In this document: piece by piece, positions 11,415 to 23,070 of the stretch
Position numbering within the stretch: the stretch's first letter is position 1
How the letters are laid out: every line of letters begins with the position of its first letter
Source of the DNA: Uloborus plumipes
Taxonomy: Eukaryota > Arthropoda > Arachnida > Araneae > Uloboridae
NCBI GenBank assembly: GCA_038373865.1
Contig: JAXGGA010002934.1
Coordinates: forward strand, 47,889-111,888
Length of the DNA stretch: 64,000 nucleotides
Direction: 5' to 3'
Position numbers and translations under genes: made by a program
The notes under the pieces: generated by a model
Seen by the model: only the letters and a program-made list of their open reading frames with translations
What the model was told of the DNA's origin: nothing
The model's database searches: none

Positions 11415-11660
11415 TCAGTTAGTGACCGTTTCATGTAGGTTAAAGCCAAATATTTATGCTCCGACCCACTAAACCGCTATCATCAGTTCACCTGATACCA
11501 CAAAGATGTTGATGTCATCTTTTCACAAAACCAAGTTTGCTATCTTAATCCCCCTACCCACTTACGTCCAAACGCATCATTTGCACCTTCAACAACCCCT
11601 CTTCTTATCCGTCAATGCTATCTTAATCTAATCTGTCCATTAACCTCCATGAGTTAGCCA
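11415..11660. repeat. Diverged local duplication, copy 1
   Basis: Shares long blocks with 12300-12540, including AAGTTTGCTATCTTAATCCC and GTTGATGTCATCT. The spacing between copies is about 890 bp and a SINE lies between them. No coding capacity. Confidence 0.7.
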
Positions 11661-11888
11661 GCAGTCTAGGGTAAAAATTAGGGAACCACGCTGCAAGTGG
11701 ACAACTTACGCAGGTAGCACCGTACATACGAAAGTAAACTGTTCCTCTTGGGTTAAAATAAAAAAAAAATACTTTCAATGTAAGTCGAAGTTTGCCTCAG
11801 CTCGGATTTAAAACTTCATTTTTTATGGAAGTTAACATATGCTTCAGTTCAGATTTAAAACTTCATTCTCTGGAAATTTAGATTTCAA

Positions 11889-12262
11889 TGAGCCGACAGA
11901 GTGGTGTAGTGGTTAAGACGCTGGCTGGCCTGTGACGCTCAAAGGCGCGGTATCAAACCCGACTCCAGTCGGTGGATTTTCAAGATGTTGCAAATCGACA
12001 GCGTCTATATCGCATGATTATGTGGCATGTAAAATATACCTCGAGTACTCGTTTGGCATTGAGTATCTCTTGGCAAAATAAAATTCCAAGTGCAATCTCG
12101 CAACAAAATAGAGCGTAGGTGCCACCATCAGGTGGAGAAACTGGGTGTCAAAATTCTCGTGTTAATGGCATCCCGCCGATAGCGGTGCCACATGAAAGAA
12201 TGGGTGCTGATCTCGGGGAATGTACTAGGTCTACAAAAGATTAGTAGCCAACGCAGCCTTGT
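11889..12262 (+). mobile_element. tRNA-derived SINE, copy 1
   Basis: The head holds a pol III A-box-like GTGTAGTGGTTAAGACGC, and about 45 bp on a degenerate B-box GGTATCAAACCCGAC. A unique body of about 300 bp follows and is shared with 16260-16651. An imperfect target duplication is possible (ATTTCAATGA before, ATTTCTATGA after). Not a functional tRNA: the acceptor stem does not close. Confidence 0.75.
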
Positions 12263-12299
12263 CAAAAGAAAAATTTCTATGAATTCAGAATTCTAAAAT

Positions 12300-12540
12300 A
12301 ATAGTCTAACGGTGAACGTTTCATATAGGTTAGAGCCGAAAATGTAAGCTCCGACCCCACTTTAAAAACGGCTATCAACAGTTCATCCGACACCCCAAAA
12401 CTGTTGATGTCATCTCTCCACAACACCAAGTTTGCTATCTTAATCCCCATCCCCCGAACGACCAAACTCATGCACGTGCATCTTCTACATCCCCTCTTCC
12501 TCATCCGTCAATGCTCGCATCCCGTCATCAGCGTCACATC
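12300..12540. repeat. Diverged local duplication, copy 2
   Basis: Second copy of 11415-11660. It is GC-richer and begins AACGGTGAACGTTTCATATA. Frames in this region are not conserved between the two copies, which argues against coding. Confidence 0.7.
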
Positions 12541-12560
12541 GTCTGATTAGAGAGCGTCCG

Positions 12561-13239
12561 TCCACACCACACCAGCGGATCGTCTGGGGATCGTCAGTCC
12601 CGACCCCGTCACATAAATTAGAACGCCTCTTTGCCATGTCTTCAACTAGCTTCTGTGTCTCAGCAGATTTTTTTTTCTTTTACTTCTAAAAATAAAAAGT
12701 TCGTTTTCTTTTTCTTCCAGTGGGGTGGTCTTGGTCGTTTCTGGAGATTTGTATCCACCAGTCTCGTCTGTCGTCTTAGGGAATGAGTGTTCTTTTATTC
12801 TTAGAATCTCGTGTATTGTTTATCGTCGTACCCGGTTGAATTGTTTGCTCATGGAAAAGTTACAGAAATGAAATATTGGTCGTTCATGTACTTCCTCCCT
12901 CTAAGTTTGCTTTAGAACAGATTTTTCGTTGCTTCGTTTGATAAACAGAAGCTGGACAATGTCTTATCAGCTTATCCTATCCACAGTAGCATCAGTTATC
13001 TTAATTGGAACAGTTATAAAAGAAGCTTGTTTGACGAAAGATAGTTATTGTAAACGGAAGAAAATTATTCCGTTTTATGAAGTAATGTCATATATGATAC
13101 TGTTCAGTCTCCATGCAAAGACTGATTTTTTACTCAAAAAGATCTAACATGCTAATTCACTATTATTTTAAGAAACTCAAAATTTATCTGATGATTATTT
13201 CTAGAACGAGCACACAAAGCAAAAGCAAATGTAAACAGC
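12561..13239. other. Anonymous DNA
   Basis: No recognised feature. A 72-codon plus-strand frame (12929-13147) has a hydrophobic stretch but no ATG at the indicated start and no family match. Confidence 0.35.
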
Positions 13240-14035
13240 AAATGGCAAAATAAACTGTTACATTCAACCATTTTTTTCAGAAAAAACAATATCAAAGAAT
13301 CATGGAATTTAATTTAAAAAAGAAATTAAAAATGGGTTTACCTAGGGTCTTTTGCAAATTGTAATGCACTGAGAGGTTTGCATATCATTAAAGAATTTAT
13401 AACATAATGCTGTGAAGGGTACTTAGTTTGTAAATATAAGGAAACGGGTGTTATTTCAGTATGTAGAACCAATGTTGTGGGCAGAAAATCTGCGAATGAT
13501 ATTCTATCTCAGTCATCATCAGAGTTGAACGAGAGAGATTCGATTAAATATGAAATCCATGGTTAAACAACGTTGTTGATATGAAACAGTAATAATAATA
13601 ATGGCAATGAGAATTTTGAACAAAGGCTAAACTGAATCTAACATGAAACTCATTGCGGGCCACGTGCGTAGTATGTCTTAAAATCTTATAAACATTAAAT
13701 TACATCAAATAATATAACATCAGAATGAGGCAAAATAAACAGTGTCACATTCAACCATTTTTTTAAGAAAAAACAATATTAAAGAATCATGAAATTTATT
13801 TGAAAAATAAATTGAAAATAGGTTTACCTAGGATCTTTTTCAAATTACCCCAAAATGCTCTTAGAGCTTTGTATATCAGTAAAGAATTTAGAAAATAATT
13901 CTATGAAGGGTACTTAGTTTGTAAATACTATAAGTAAACGGATGTTATTTTGACTATGTAGAACTAATATTGCGCTGGGAAAATCTACGACTGATATTCT
14001 ATCTCAGTCATAATTAGAGTTGAAAGATCACGTTT
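13240..14035. repeat. Two diverged direct repeats of about 310 bp
   Basis: 13245-13555 and 13727-14030 align in the same orientation. Shared blocks include GGGTACTTAGTTTGTAAATA and GATATTCTATCTCAGTCAT. The period is about 484 bp. Neither copy has a sustained frame. The spacer between them is anonymous. Confidence 0.75.
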
Positions 14036-16245
14036 TCATAATCCTAATAAATATCAAATTTAAAGACATCTCACAGACTTCCCTTTCTACTTTTTCTTTT
14101 TTTTAGATACAGCACTCACGTCATTGTAATGCCAAATCTTTCTTGTCCAATTACTTTGCTTAGTTTTCACATGAGCAAAACCCAGTAACATCCAACTATT
14201 TTGTATACCAAAATAACTTGATCCAACGAAGACCCTCACTTAAATTCCTCCTCCTTTCTCCATGATTCAAATATCCTATTTCTTTTTCCAATTGTACTTG
14301 TTTGTGTTACTTCTGGCCAGAAGTTTGCAATCGTTGGAAAAGTTGTCCTTCAAACAGCCGAGCCCATAACTTTGTTAAATCCTTCCACCCCTGTTTGTCT
14401 TTCTTTCGAAGAGGCATTGATTTTCTTCTTGACCACTTCACATGAGTTCTTTTTTTTTTTTTTTTTTTTTTGTTCTCTTATTTGAGTCCTTTTTCTTTTC
14501 GAACTCTAGTTTCAAGTTTGATTCTTGTTTACGAAGTCTTCTATGTGGCTAGAGATTTTTAACGTTAAAAACAACCTAGTTGTTTTTGTTTAAAGAGGTG
14601 TGGCAACACAACTTTAGTGCCATTGAAATGAACAGTATTTCAGGCGTGTTGAATAAACCGCTAGTTTTAAATTCTACCCATGCCTGTGAAGTTCAAATTT
14701 TCTTTCCAAAGATTAAGATTAATTGCAATAAGTAGAAATTCTTTTGTTGAAATTTGACTCTCAAAATGTTTAAGATTAAGTTTCTAAATTGTTTTTATGC
14801 CTGATCTTATTTTATTATTATTATTTAAACTATTGCTTCTCTCTTTTTTTTTTGTTTGTGAAAAATTAAGTAATTTTTTATTTAGTTCTGTTTTCCTCCA
14901 CTTTAGTAGATTTTTTTTATTCAGAAATATTTTCTGCTTTTTCGTTTTTTACTTTTAAGAAATTTTTTTCGCTCATTTTCTTTTCGTGAAATTTTTTTTC
15001 ATGAAACAAGTTAGTTTAACACCAGCCTAGTAGAAATTTTAGGTAGATGATATTTTTTGACGGGGACATTTTTATCCGGCAGCATTTTAGTTGTGATATT
15101 GTGATTGGCTACTAAGTAAATTTACACACAGTCACATCCAGGATTCTTTCCTGAACTAAATTCAAGAATCTGTACTGCAATTAATTTGATCGATGAAAAC
15201 ATGCTAACAAATCTGTGAAAGTATAACCGAAGAATACATGTAAAGTAACGAAAAAAGGTCAAACATTTGTAACAATGGCAACCTCGAACTCTTTCTCCAT
15301 CTTACAGCAATATATTTTATCATTTTCTCACGCCTGCAAATTACATTTCAATTAATCACTTTTTGCCAAACTACTTCGTAGACAACCTTTATTTTGAAAG
15401 GGAAACTTATAACTATAAGCTTTTTGAATTTCGTGTTAATGATTACAAATAAAAAGGCTGAACATTGACTACCAAATTTTTGCTAACAAGAGTTCAATCT
15501 ATCCTGGTTGTTGTAACACATATGAGAAGTGATAATGCAATTTTCCCCTTTGTTAGAATTAATGATAGACATAAATGAAAATAGCATTTCACGCTGATCC
15601 CTGCGAAACACTGTTGCAATAGCTTACAAAAACTGGATTAAAAGGACCTTGAACATACAAATGCATAGCCCTCTATTACCGTGATGAAAAAAAATAATGT
15701 TCGCATATGAGCTTGATTTTATGATAAATGAACTCTTAAGATAGTTTATATTTCTTTCCGATTACAAATAAATAACAATGTATTATACGGACGTAACACA
15801 ATAAAAAGAGAAATGGATTTACATTAGTTTCGTCAAAGCCCTAATAGATTTATTTCGCACTAAACAGTCAGTAGGTAATTAATTACATTTCTTGGTATCC
15901 ATAAAGAAATAAAAAAAAATAATCATTGTTTCTCGCTGCTATTAAGAGTGTGTTGCAACAAGTAATTATTTGGCTAAATTTACCTTAGATTGAATCGTAG
16001 TATATTAATACAAATGTAACCCATATAGAGCACGTTTGCGAAACGAAAAAATGCAGTTTTACACGTAATCATGAAGTTTCATGTATAATTTTGAAAAATG
16101 TCCAAAAAATATATTTTTCGTTTTTTCCTGTTTTTTTCTTCTTTGTGTGAAGAATACTGTTTCTACTTATCTGAAAGTGTGAAAAAAATCAGATGAAAAG
16201 CATAGTATTTTCTTCTATTTTATGAATTTGCTATTTTATGCCTTT
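14036..16245. other. Anonymous AT-rich DNA with poly-T tract
   Basis: A run of about 28 T lies at 14443-14471. Otherwise no gene, RNA or repeat boundary recognised in 2.2 kb. Confidence 0.35.
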
Positions 16246-16665
16246 ACATTCACTAGTGTAGCCGATAGAGTGGTGTAGTGGTTAAGACGCTGGCCTCTCA
16301 TTCCCAAAGGCGCGGAATCAAACCCGATGCCAGTTGGTGGATTTTCATGATGCAGAAAATCGATAGCGTCTATGTGGTGTGATTATGCAGCATGTAAAAA
16401 TTTCTCGAGTATTTATTTGGCTTATTGCATCTCTTAGCAACATGAAATTCCTTGTGCAGTTTCGCTTCGAATAGAGCCCAGGTGCCTCCATCTAGTGGGG
16501 AAACTGAGAGTCAAAATTCTCGTGGCAATGGCATTCCGCCGATGGCGGAATGCCATTGCCAGAGAGCTTGCTGAGTGGATGCCAGTCTTGGGGAATGCAC
16601 AAGGTATGCAAATTTCAAAAAGCTAAATGCAGCCCCATTTGAAACAAACAAACATTCACTAGTGT
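16246..16665 (+). mobile_element. tRNA-derived SINE, copy 2, with 14-bp target duplication
   Basis: ACATTCACTAGTGT occurs exactly at 16246-16259 and 16652-16665 and frames the element. The head carries an A-box-like GTGTAGTGGTTAAGACGC and a B-box-like GGAATCAAACCCGATGCC. The tail ends in a short GAAACAAACAAAC repeat. The body matches the copy at 11889-12262, apart from a local palindrome in this copy (GCATTCCGCC GATGGCGGAATGC, 16531-16553). The exact duplication shows insertion by target-primed reverse transcription and a fairly recent date. Confidence 0.9.
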
Positions 16666-17842
16666 CGAAAGAATCTTAACTGTTCAATTGCATATGCAAG
16701 TTTGTATATAATCTGAGCTCTAGCGCTGAAAATAACTTTATTAACTTTCTTTTTCTAATTTCCAACATAGTTAAAACACATAAAGTAAAAAATATTCCTT
16801 CCATTGTTTTCTAACTTGAAAGTGTCTAATAGTAATATCTACAGTTGGCCTCAAGCTACGGTTAGAGAATTTATAACTTTTTAATAATTAAACACAATGA
16901 AATTTAATTCAATTTTTAAAACCAAGTCCTTGCAATGGGCTATTTATATGAGAAGAATATGTCTCCGCGTTTTGAAGTTACAACGAGACCCTTCACAGCT
17001 CATAGCATGTAAGATTTTTTCTCCTATCATTATTTTATTACTTGCCCCTTCAATTGCTTTTTGAAAAAAATATGCAAATTCCTGCACTGTGCCTACAAAT
17101 TAGGACTACGCAGTGAAGTCTTTCATAATCTTTAAAATATTTTATTGCCAAAAGTAAGACTCTTAAATTCATTGAAAAAAGTTAGATATTTCTTCAGCTA
17201 AATTTAAATTATTGCTCATTTTCGATGGCAATGTTCTTATCACCAACTATTATCATCAATTTAACAAAACAAAGCTCTTAAATGCACTCTTCCTTTTCTT
17301 TCTTTTCATTTTGAATGCCAAAGAAAAAATATTAAATCGCTTGCTCTATTTTCTTCTTTTTATTTCTTTTTGTTACAATTGCTTCTCCGGGACAGAGTTT
17401 TGGGCGGCAGTGGACAAATGAGCTCTTGCAGACGATCTTATAACTTGGTTAAAGTCCTCAAAGTTTGTCTTTCTTAAAGTGGCATCGATTTTTAGGTTGT
17501 TTTTTCCTCCTAACTGTTTTTTCTACGCTTTTGATTCTATAGCTCTGATCCTCTATTTTCCAAGATTTAATTTATCGTACTCTTGAAATTTTCCGATAAT
17601 GATAGCTTAAACTTTATTTCTTCAATAGATTTAGGGAATATGGATTCTAAGATTTTTTAAGAGGGTTCTGATTAGGGCTGCTGAAAATCCTTCAAAATGA
17701 CGATGAAATTCTTTTTGTTTCTTGATGTTAAAGTATTTTTCTCAAAATTAGAGCATTGTGCAACTTTTTTTTCTCATTGATATGCCTGTTAAATTCATGT
17801 ACAATGGATATATATACACTGGATATTTATTATAGAGCTATA
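16666..17842. other. Anonymous AT-rich DNA
   Basis: No recognised feature. A 69-codon frame (17212-17421) is hydrophobic and T-rich, which is typical of chance frames in poly-T DNA. Confidence 0.35.
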
Positions 17843-18432
17843 CACTGCTACCCAAAAATAACTCAAGTCTGAGAAATCTAGCATTTGTTGAAAATAATCT
17901 TGAAAAAAAGTTTATTTTTAATTAAGCCAATTCCAATTTTTATGACTTAAAACTTTTGTTTTGCATGCTATATTTATTTATTTAATTAGTTAATTATTTA
18001 TTTATTTTATAAAATAAAATTCTTATTCTCCTGTTGCATAATTTGATTATATCTCGTCTTCAAACTAACTTAACGCATCGGAATGAAAAAATATTAGTTA
18101 AATTTAAAAAGCATATATTTACCTCTTGCTCTTAAGGAATATTTGATTTTTTTAAAACTGCGATCCTTTTGTTCATTATTGCGCATCCCTTTTGCTTAAA
18201 ATGACTTTAAAAATTGATGAAAGTAAAAAATTATTTACATTTGTTTTATTCGCTATTTTTATAAAATGAAATCGTTATTTATGTTCATGGCATACTCATG
18301 TATTATCTTGAAACTAATTTAACACACTAACACCAAAAAATATCAGTTAAATTGAAAAAATCACGTTTTTTCCCTTTTAACTCTAAAAAGATGATAGATT
18401 CCTCAAAGTTGTAATATTTTTATCCGGTAGTG
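17843..18432. mobile_element. Possible mariner-like MITE with internal duplication
   Basis: Left end CACTGCTACCCAAAAATAAC after TA. Right end ATTTTTATCCGGTAGTG, which is an imperfect inverted match. Two internal blocks (about 18010-18160 and 18245-18430) are diverged direct copies sharing AAACTAACTTAACGCA / AAACTAATTTAACACA. No transposase. Confidence 0.45.
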
Positions 18433-18895
18433 CACAAACTAAATGTTAGAGATAACTGAAAGAAAATTATTTTACAAAGTGAGAAAGAGAAAGAACGAAA
18501 ACAAATTTATGCATACGGAATAAAGTACGTGTGTACGCAACATTACACTATTTAGCGTTGCATTAAAAGGGAGTCCATTTTTCAAAATTAATTTCATCAA
18601 ATTATTAATTACGAGAATGTATCTTGTTCTTAAGATTTGACTCTTAAAAGACTGTTGTCATTCATAAGAAATATTGCATATAGTACAAAAAAATGGAGTA
18701 ATACGCTGTAAATTATGTAGTTTTAATTACATTTAAAAAAATCTAGGGCGAATTTAAGAAATTGGCGTTCGAGGTGCAGACTATTAGTATGCGGACTAAT
18801 TTTGTACCAGTTTTCACAATCGTACGTTGAGGAAATTTGCCATTAGAGCGTTTGATCCGCAAAGCTATGACTTCATCAAACTTTAATTTTATATA

Positions 18896-19455
18896 CAGTG
18901 AATTCTCACTTATACGCCGCCTCATTTATGCGCCTTTTTCACTTATACGACGATTTTGAATGGTCCCAGCACATTCCATAGCGAAATAATGATAGTATCG
19001 TTCGTTTATGCGTCGCTCTAAAGATAAATATTTCACTTATGCGCCGAATTTTCCTTAAAATGTATGAAAATTTATTAATTTTCTTTTAAAAGTAAGCATT
19101 TTTCTTTACTTTCCTCTTTAATCTTTCGCCTTTATTGCTCACGGAAGGCATTTTTTCCGCATGAACTAGAGTTCGGAGAGGGACAATTATGTATCATGCA
19201 TCGTTTTAAAGGGAACAGTTTGTAATTAGGTATGCTACAACCTTTGTTTTCTCTTTATCATTTTAGTTACGTTACAGTAATTGCCAAACCGTAGTAAAAT
19301 GTCCCTTTTCTATAGAAACATTCTTATTCACTCTCTCATTAGAACCTATGTTGAGTTTTACTCCTTCAAATAAGCTTGTTCACTTATACGTCTCTCTCAC
19401 TTATGCGCCTTTTTCTGTTGGTCCCTAGGGCAGGCGCATAAGTGAGAGTTCACTG
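18896..19455. mobile_element. Tigger-like MITE, copy 1 (560 bp)
   Basis: Begins CAGTGAATTCTCACTTATAC and ends TAAGTGAGAGTTCACTG, with TA on both sides. Subterminal CACTTATRCGCC motifs repeat in both halves. A second copy in the opposite orientation is at 38293-39098. These are classic non-autonomous pogo/Tigger features. No transposase frame. Confidence 0.88.
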
Positions 19456-19525
19456 TATATAAATTTTCTACATTACTTCAACTTCATGTTAATATAAATT
19501 TGATATTTGGTAACTTTATTAGTAT

Positions 19526-20316
19526 TCTATATATATAAAAGAAAGTCGTGTTAGTTACACTATTTATAACTCAAGAACGGCTGTACCGATATGGCTAAAA
19601 ATTGGTGGGTAGATAGCTTAGAGCCAGGAGACGGACATAGGCTATAATTTATGTGTGTCAGTTACATAAATATTAAAAATGTCTTATTGACTTCGCCTTT
19701 TTACTAAGCCTTTTTTGACACATCCATGGCTGAGCGACATAAAGCAAACGTTCTGGCAGCTTCCGGAGCGCAGTAAACAGGTTGTAAGTTAGCGATGCGT
19801 TGAGTGTTATTTGACTTTTTTGTGAAGTAAATTACAAACAAACGCGTTACTTTCCTTGAAATTTTTATGTGATAAGCTGTCAGAAACAATTGCTCATTCC
19901 GAGGATCCCAATGATCCCAACCGATATGCCGTTTGAATTTAAAAGACTTAAATTTCCGATCCGTCTTGCATTTGTCATGACCATCAACAAATCACAAGGC
20001 CAATCCTTAAAAGTTTGTGGTTTGAATCTAGAACATCACTGTTTTTCATATGGTCAATAATATGTGGCATGTTCACGGGTCGGAAAACCATCTGCGTTGT
20101 TTGTTTTTGCGCCTGATAATAAAACAAAAAATGTTGTGTATCACAAGGTACTTAAATGAAGAGCAACCTATGTACTAAAATACAGAAAAAATCATGAATG
20201 ATTAATGCAGGTATTTAATTTTTGTTTGCATTTTCTAATAATAAAAAACTTAATAAGTTTAAAAATTTGCTTCTTTATTGCCTTTAAGGCGGAACAGAGT
20301 TCGCCGGGTCAGCTAG
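19526..20316 (+). mobile_element. Short Helitron with helicase remnant
   Basis: 5' end TCTATATATATAAAAGAAAG. 3' end CGCCGGGTCAGCTAG, preceded by a short hairpin (GGCGGAAC / GTTCGCC) about 10 nt before the CTAG. The element sits between A and T, as Helitrons do. It is 791 bp, far shorter than autonomous Helitrons, and keeps only the last part of the Rep/helicase gene (19893-20159). Confidence 0.88.
19893..20159 (+). pseudogene. Helitron Pif1-like helicase, C-terminal remnant
   Basis: The frame carries the highly characteristic end of Helitron helicases: a PFEFKRLKFPIRLAF stretch, then the TINKSQGQSL motif near helicase motif V, then a GLNLE segment. After an in-frame TAA at about 20058, the reading continues YVACSRVGKPS and FAPDNKTKN before the natural stop at 20157-20159. 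This is about 85 codons of a protein normally well over 1,000 residues long. The internal stop and missing Rep and Walker regions make it non-functional. On family knowledge it is a Helitron ORF and not host PIF1. Confidence 0.85.
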
Positions 20317-21377
20317 TAATCAATAATTCTCACTTAAATGTTTTATTTTTCCGTAAAATACTGTTGGATCCTAAATTTACTTCAGTACATATTTTTCCAC
20401 CGTAAAGTTAAAACTCTACAATGTACTCAAATGTATAATCTACCATTCACTAAAGGCTAAATAAAATTCAAACACATAATTCAAACACACAGTAAAATTC
20501 AAACAAAATAAAAAGCTTACTTGTCCATTAAAACCCTTCTCACCAAGTTAAATAGCTTTCAAAACTTAACATTCTGCTCGCCCGCTGTGCTTAATTACCT
20601 CAATACAGTTCTTTCCATTCTTTGGTAACAATACACTGTAATTACTACAATGTTTTCAGATGGAGCTATTTATCCACTAGAGCTAAACAGCGCTAAAAAG
20701 CGTGACTTCTTTAAAAGTAATCCTTCCACCTATTTTCAGAATGAACAATTGCGATGAAAGGGGAAAAAATGCTTCAAAGATGAAAGTTTGCAAAACACTG
20801 GTTTTTATTGTTCGAAAATTTTTGTTTAGGTTCGGCAATACTAACGTATTGTTGCTTAAATAAACATCATGTAAATATTAGTTGCTAATCAAAACAAGTT
20901 TATACGTTTTGTTTACAGAATCTTCATGTGTGTTCGAAGAATGCGCGAATGGTCACTTTTCCAGGTGGAAACATCAAAAAAAAAAAAAAAAAAAATTTCT
21001 TTTCTTGAAACTTCTGTTTCATACTTTATTACATTCTCTGATACATTTTTTGATGATTTTTTGCTTTTACACAATGATGGAAACTGAATCGGCCATGTTG
21101 AAAAGGACTCATTAATATGTAATCAGAAAAATAGCAAAAAAGCTAATGAGATTAATTTGAACGATCTGCATTATAAGGTGACATGACTTTTAGTCGTTAG
21201 TGTAATATAAATTTGGATGTAATTAAAAACGTTTCTCAAAAATGAGTCCAAAGGAATCGTTAAAAGTAAAAACATACATATAATACAATTAAATTTAAGA
21301 AACAATAAAAAATTAATTAATGGAAAACTTTTTTTTTCATTAAAACAATTTGTTATGGGTGAAAACGGGCCATTTTT
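20317..21377. other. Anonymous DNA with poly-A tract
   Basis: A run of about 22 A lies at 20973-20994. No gene or repeat boundary recognised. Confidence 0.35.
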
Positions 21378-21519
21378 CTGTACCTCAGAACCAGACTAAC
21401 GTAAGTCCACTTTCGTCATTTTTCGGTAGAGGGGAAAAACGATTGTCGAATACATCGTTTTTCCCTTCTACTGAAAAATGACGAAAGTGGACTTACGTTA
21501 GTCTGGTTCTGAGGTACAG
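21378..21519. mobile_element. 142-bp palindromic MITE
   Basis: Two arms of roughly 65 bp are almost exact reverse complements (CTGTACCTCAGAACCAGACT... ...TCTGGTTCTGAGGTACAG), with a central loop of about 12 nt. Transcription would give a long hairpin. Too short to code. Confidence 0.88.
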
Positions 21520-22619
21520 TTTTATTGATAAAACAGAAAACTGATTTTGTAAAGAATATATTGTTTATATTAAAAATATATTTAAAAAAACATTTTCTTT
21601 CTTCGCTGAAAAAAACAAGCAGTTTTTATTTGTAAAAATAATCATTTTGCATTGCTAAAAGAACGTTATTTTTTTTATAAAAGCAAGCATGGTTGTTTTG
21701 GTGAAAATAAGCAAAGTTTTAAGTGAAAGCTGTTTTTTTTTCTTTTTTAATAAAATCTTTTATGATTACTATTAGAACACATGATTACATTTAAATATTT
21801 TTTAAATAAATTTGCCTGCATGAGATCACACTTTTTTGAAAACAATCGATTGCTACACAATGAAATCGAATTCCGTATCATTTTTCGGAATTTAGTAAAT
21901 GCGCGTCATTATGTAAGTATTTTTTCAATTCATGAAATATAAATGGTCTACATGATCACCCTTTCTAGGCCGCACTCTTCCCTTATTTCCCCAGAATCAT
22001 GTAATCCGAAAAAGACGCATCTTCAGTCACATTAAGAAATTCCTCCTATTCACGACAAAGCATATCTATTTCTCGTAATACCCAGGCGGAATAAGCATCC
22101 CCATGATTTGTCTGAATGTCGTTCTTCGCCTTATTGGCTAAATGCCTCATAAATTGCTTTTCCGGGCGAAAATTCTGTTACATACATTTCGCCAATGTTT
22201 GCCTAATGGGGCGGAAAATGTGAAATAACGGAGTTTTGGCTGGATATGGCGATGTGCAGGAACTTATTTGCAAGCAGCTTTTGTGTTTGGGGACGGGTGG
22301 AAGAGTTCATTTAAGTGTTTGTGCTGTTGTGCTCGAATAGAGTGGGTGTTATGATCACGAATAATTTTAGTGGCGTTCAGGAGAGTGTCTTTGGGAGATA
22401 TTTGGCTGATTTTTAATTAATAGAAGCAACTTTTTGCTTCAGTTTTTGTATTAGGGGCCCCGAGAATAATGTAGTTTCTTTCAAATGAATCTATTGTTAA
22501 AAGTTTTTATTTTAAATCAACGATGTAATTGTTTGCGTTCTCAATGGCCTTTTGCCGTATAGTACTAAATTTTAAATCCCTGATAGGTTGAGAAAAAATT
22601 GATAGAGATCAGTTGCCAA
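21520..22619. other. Anonymous DNA with a GC-richer segment
   Basis: About 21970-22330 is GC-richer than its surroundings and contains no long frame. It could be conserved non-coding sequence or an old repeat. Nothing else recognised. Confidence 0.3.
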
Positions 22620-23070
22620 CTAGTGATAGATAATAAATAATTTAATCGTGCAACTTACAGTTAAAGCACGAAAAAAGTAAATGCTCCAAGTTTCGTGATG
22701 ATGCTATCAATTTTCACGTGGGGAAATCAGTAACCGCATAGTTACAGCTTATAATAATTTTAACGTAGAATTTACTGTTAAAATATGATAAATAAATAGA
22801 GCTAATGCACGCTAATGCAATCAGTTTGCACGTGCATTCTAAAACAATCAAAATTCATTCGTCATCAAATAATTATAACTGAAAAAAAGAATCCTACCGA
22901 ACTTACAGTTAAAGCTTTGAAAAAAGCCAAATTACGCAGCGACGCAATCAATTTGCATGTGTTGCAACGGAGATCAATTTGCCAATAATAAAAGGTGGTA
23001 AGTAATATTACTGAAAAATTTACTGTTAACATATGACAGAAACCTGCATCATAATAGTATGCAATGTTTC
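22620..23070. repeat. Diverged tandem repeat, about four units of 120 bp
   Basis: The phrase ACTTACAGTTAAAG or ATTTACTGTTAA recurs near 22653, 22770, 22901 and 23018. Each of the first three is followed about 45 bp later by a TGCAATCA.TTTGCACGTG-like block. Units are strongly diverged, so this is an old array. Confidence 0.6.
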
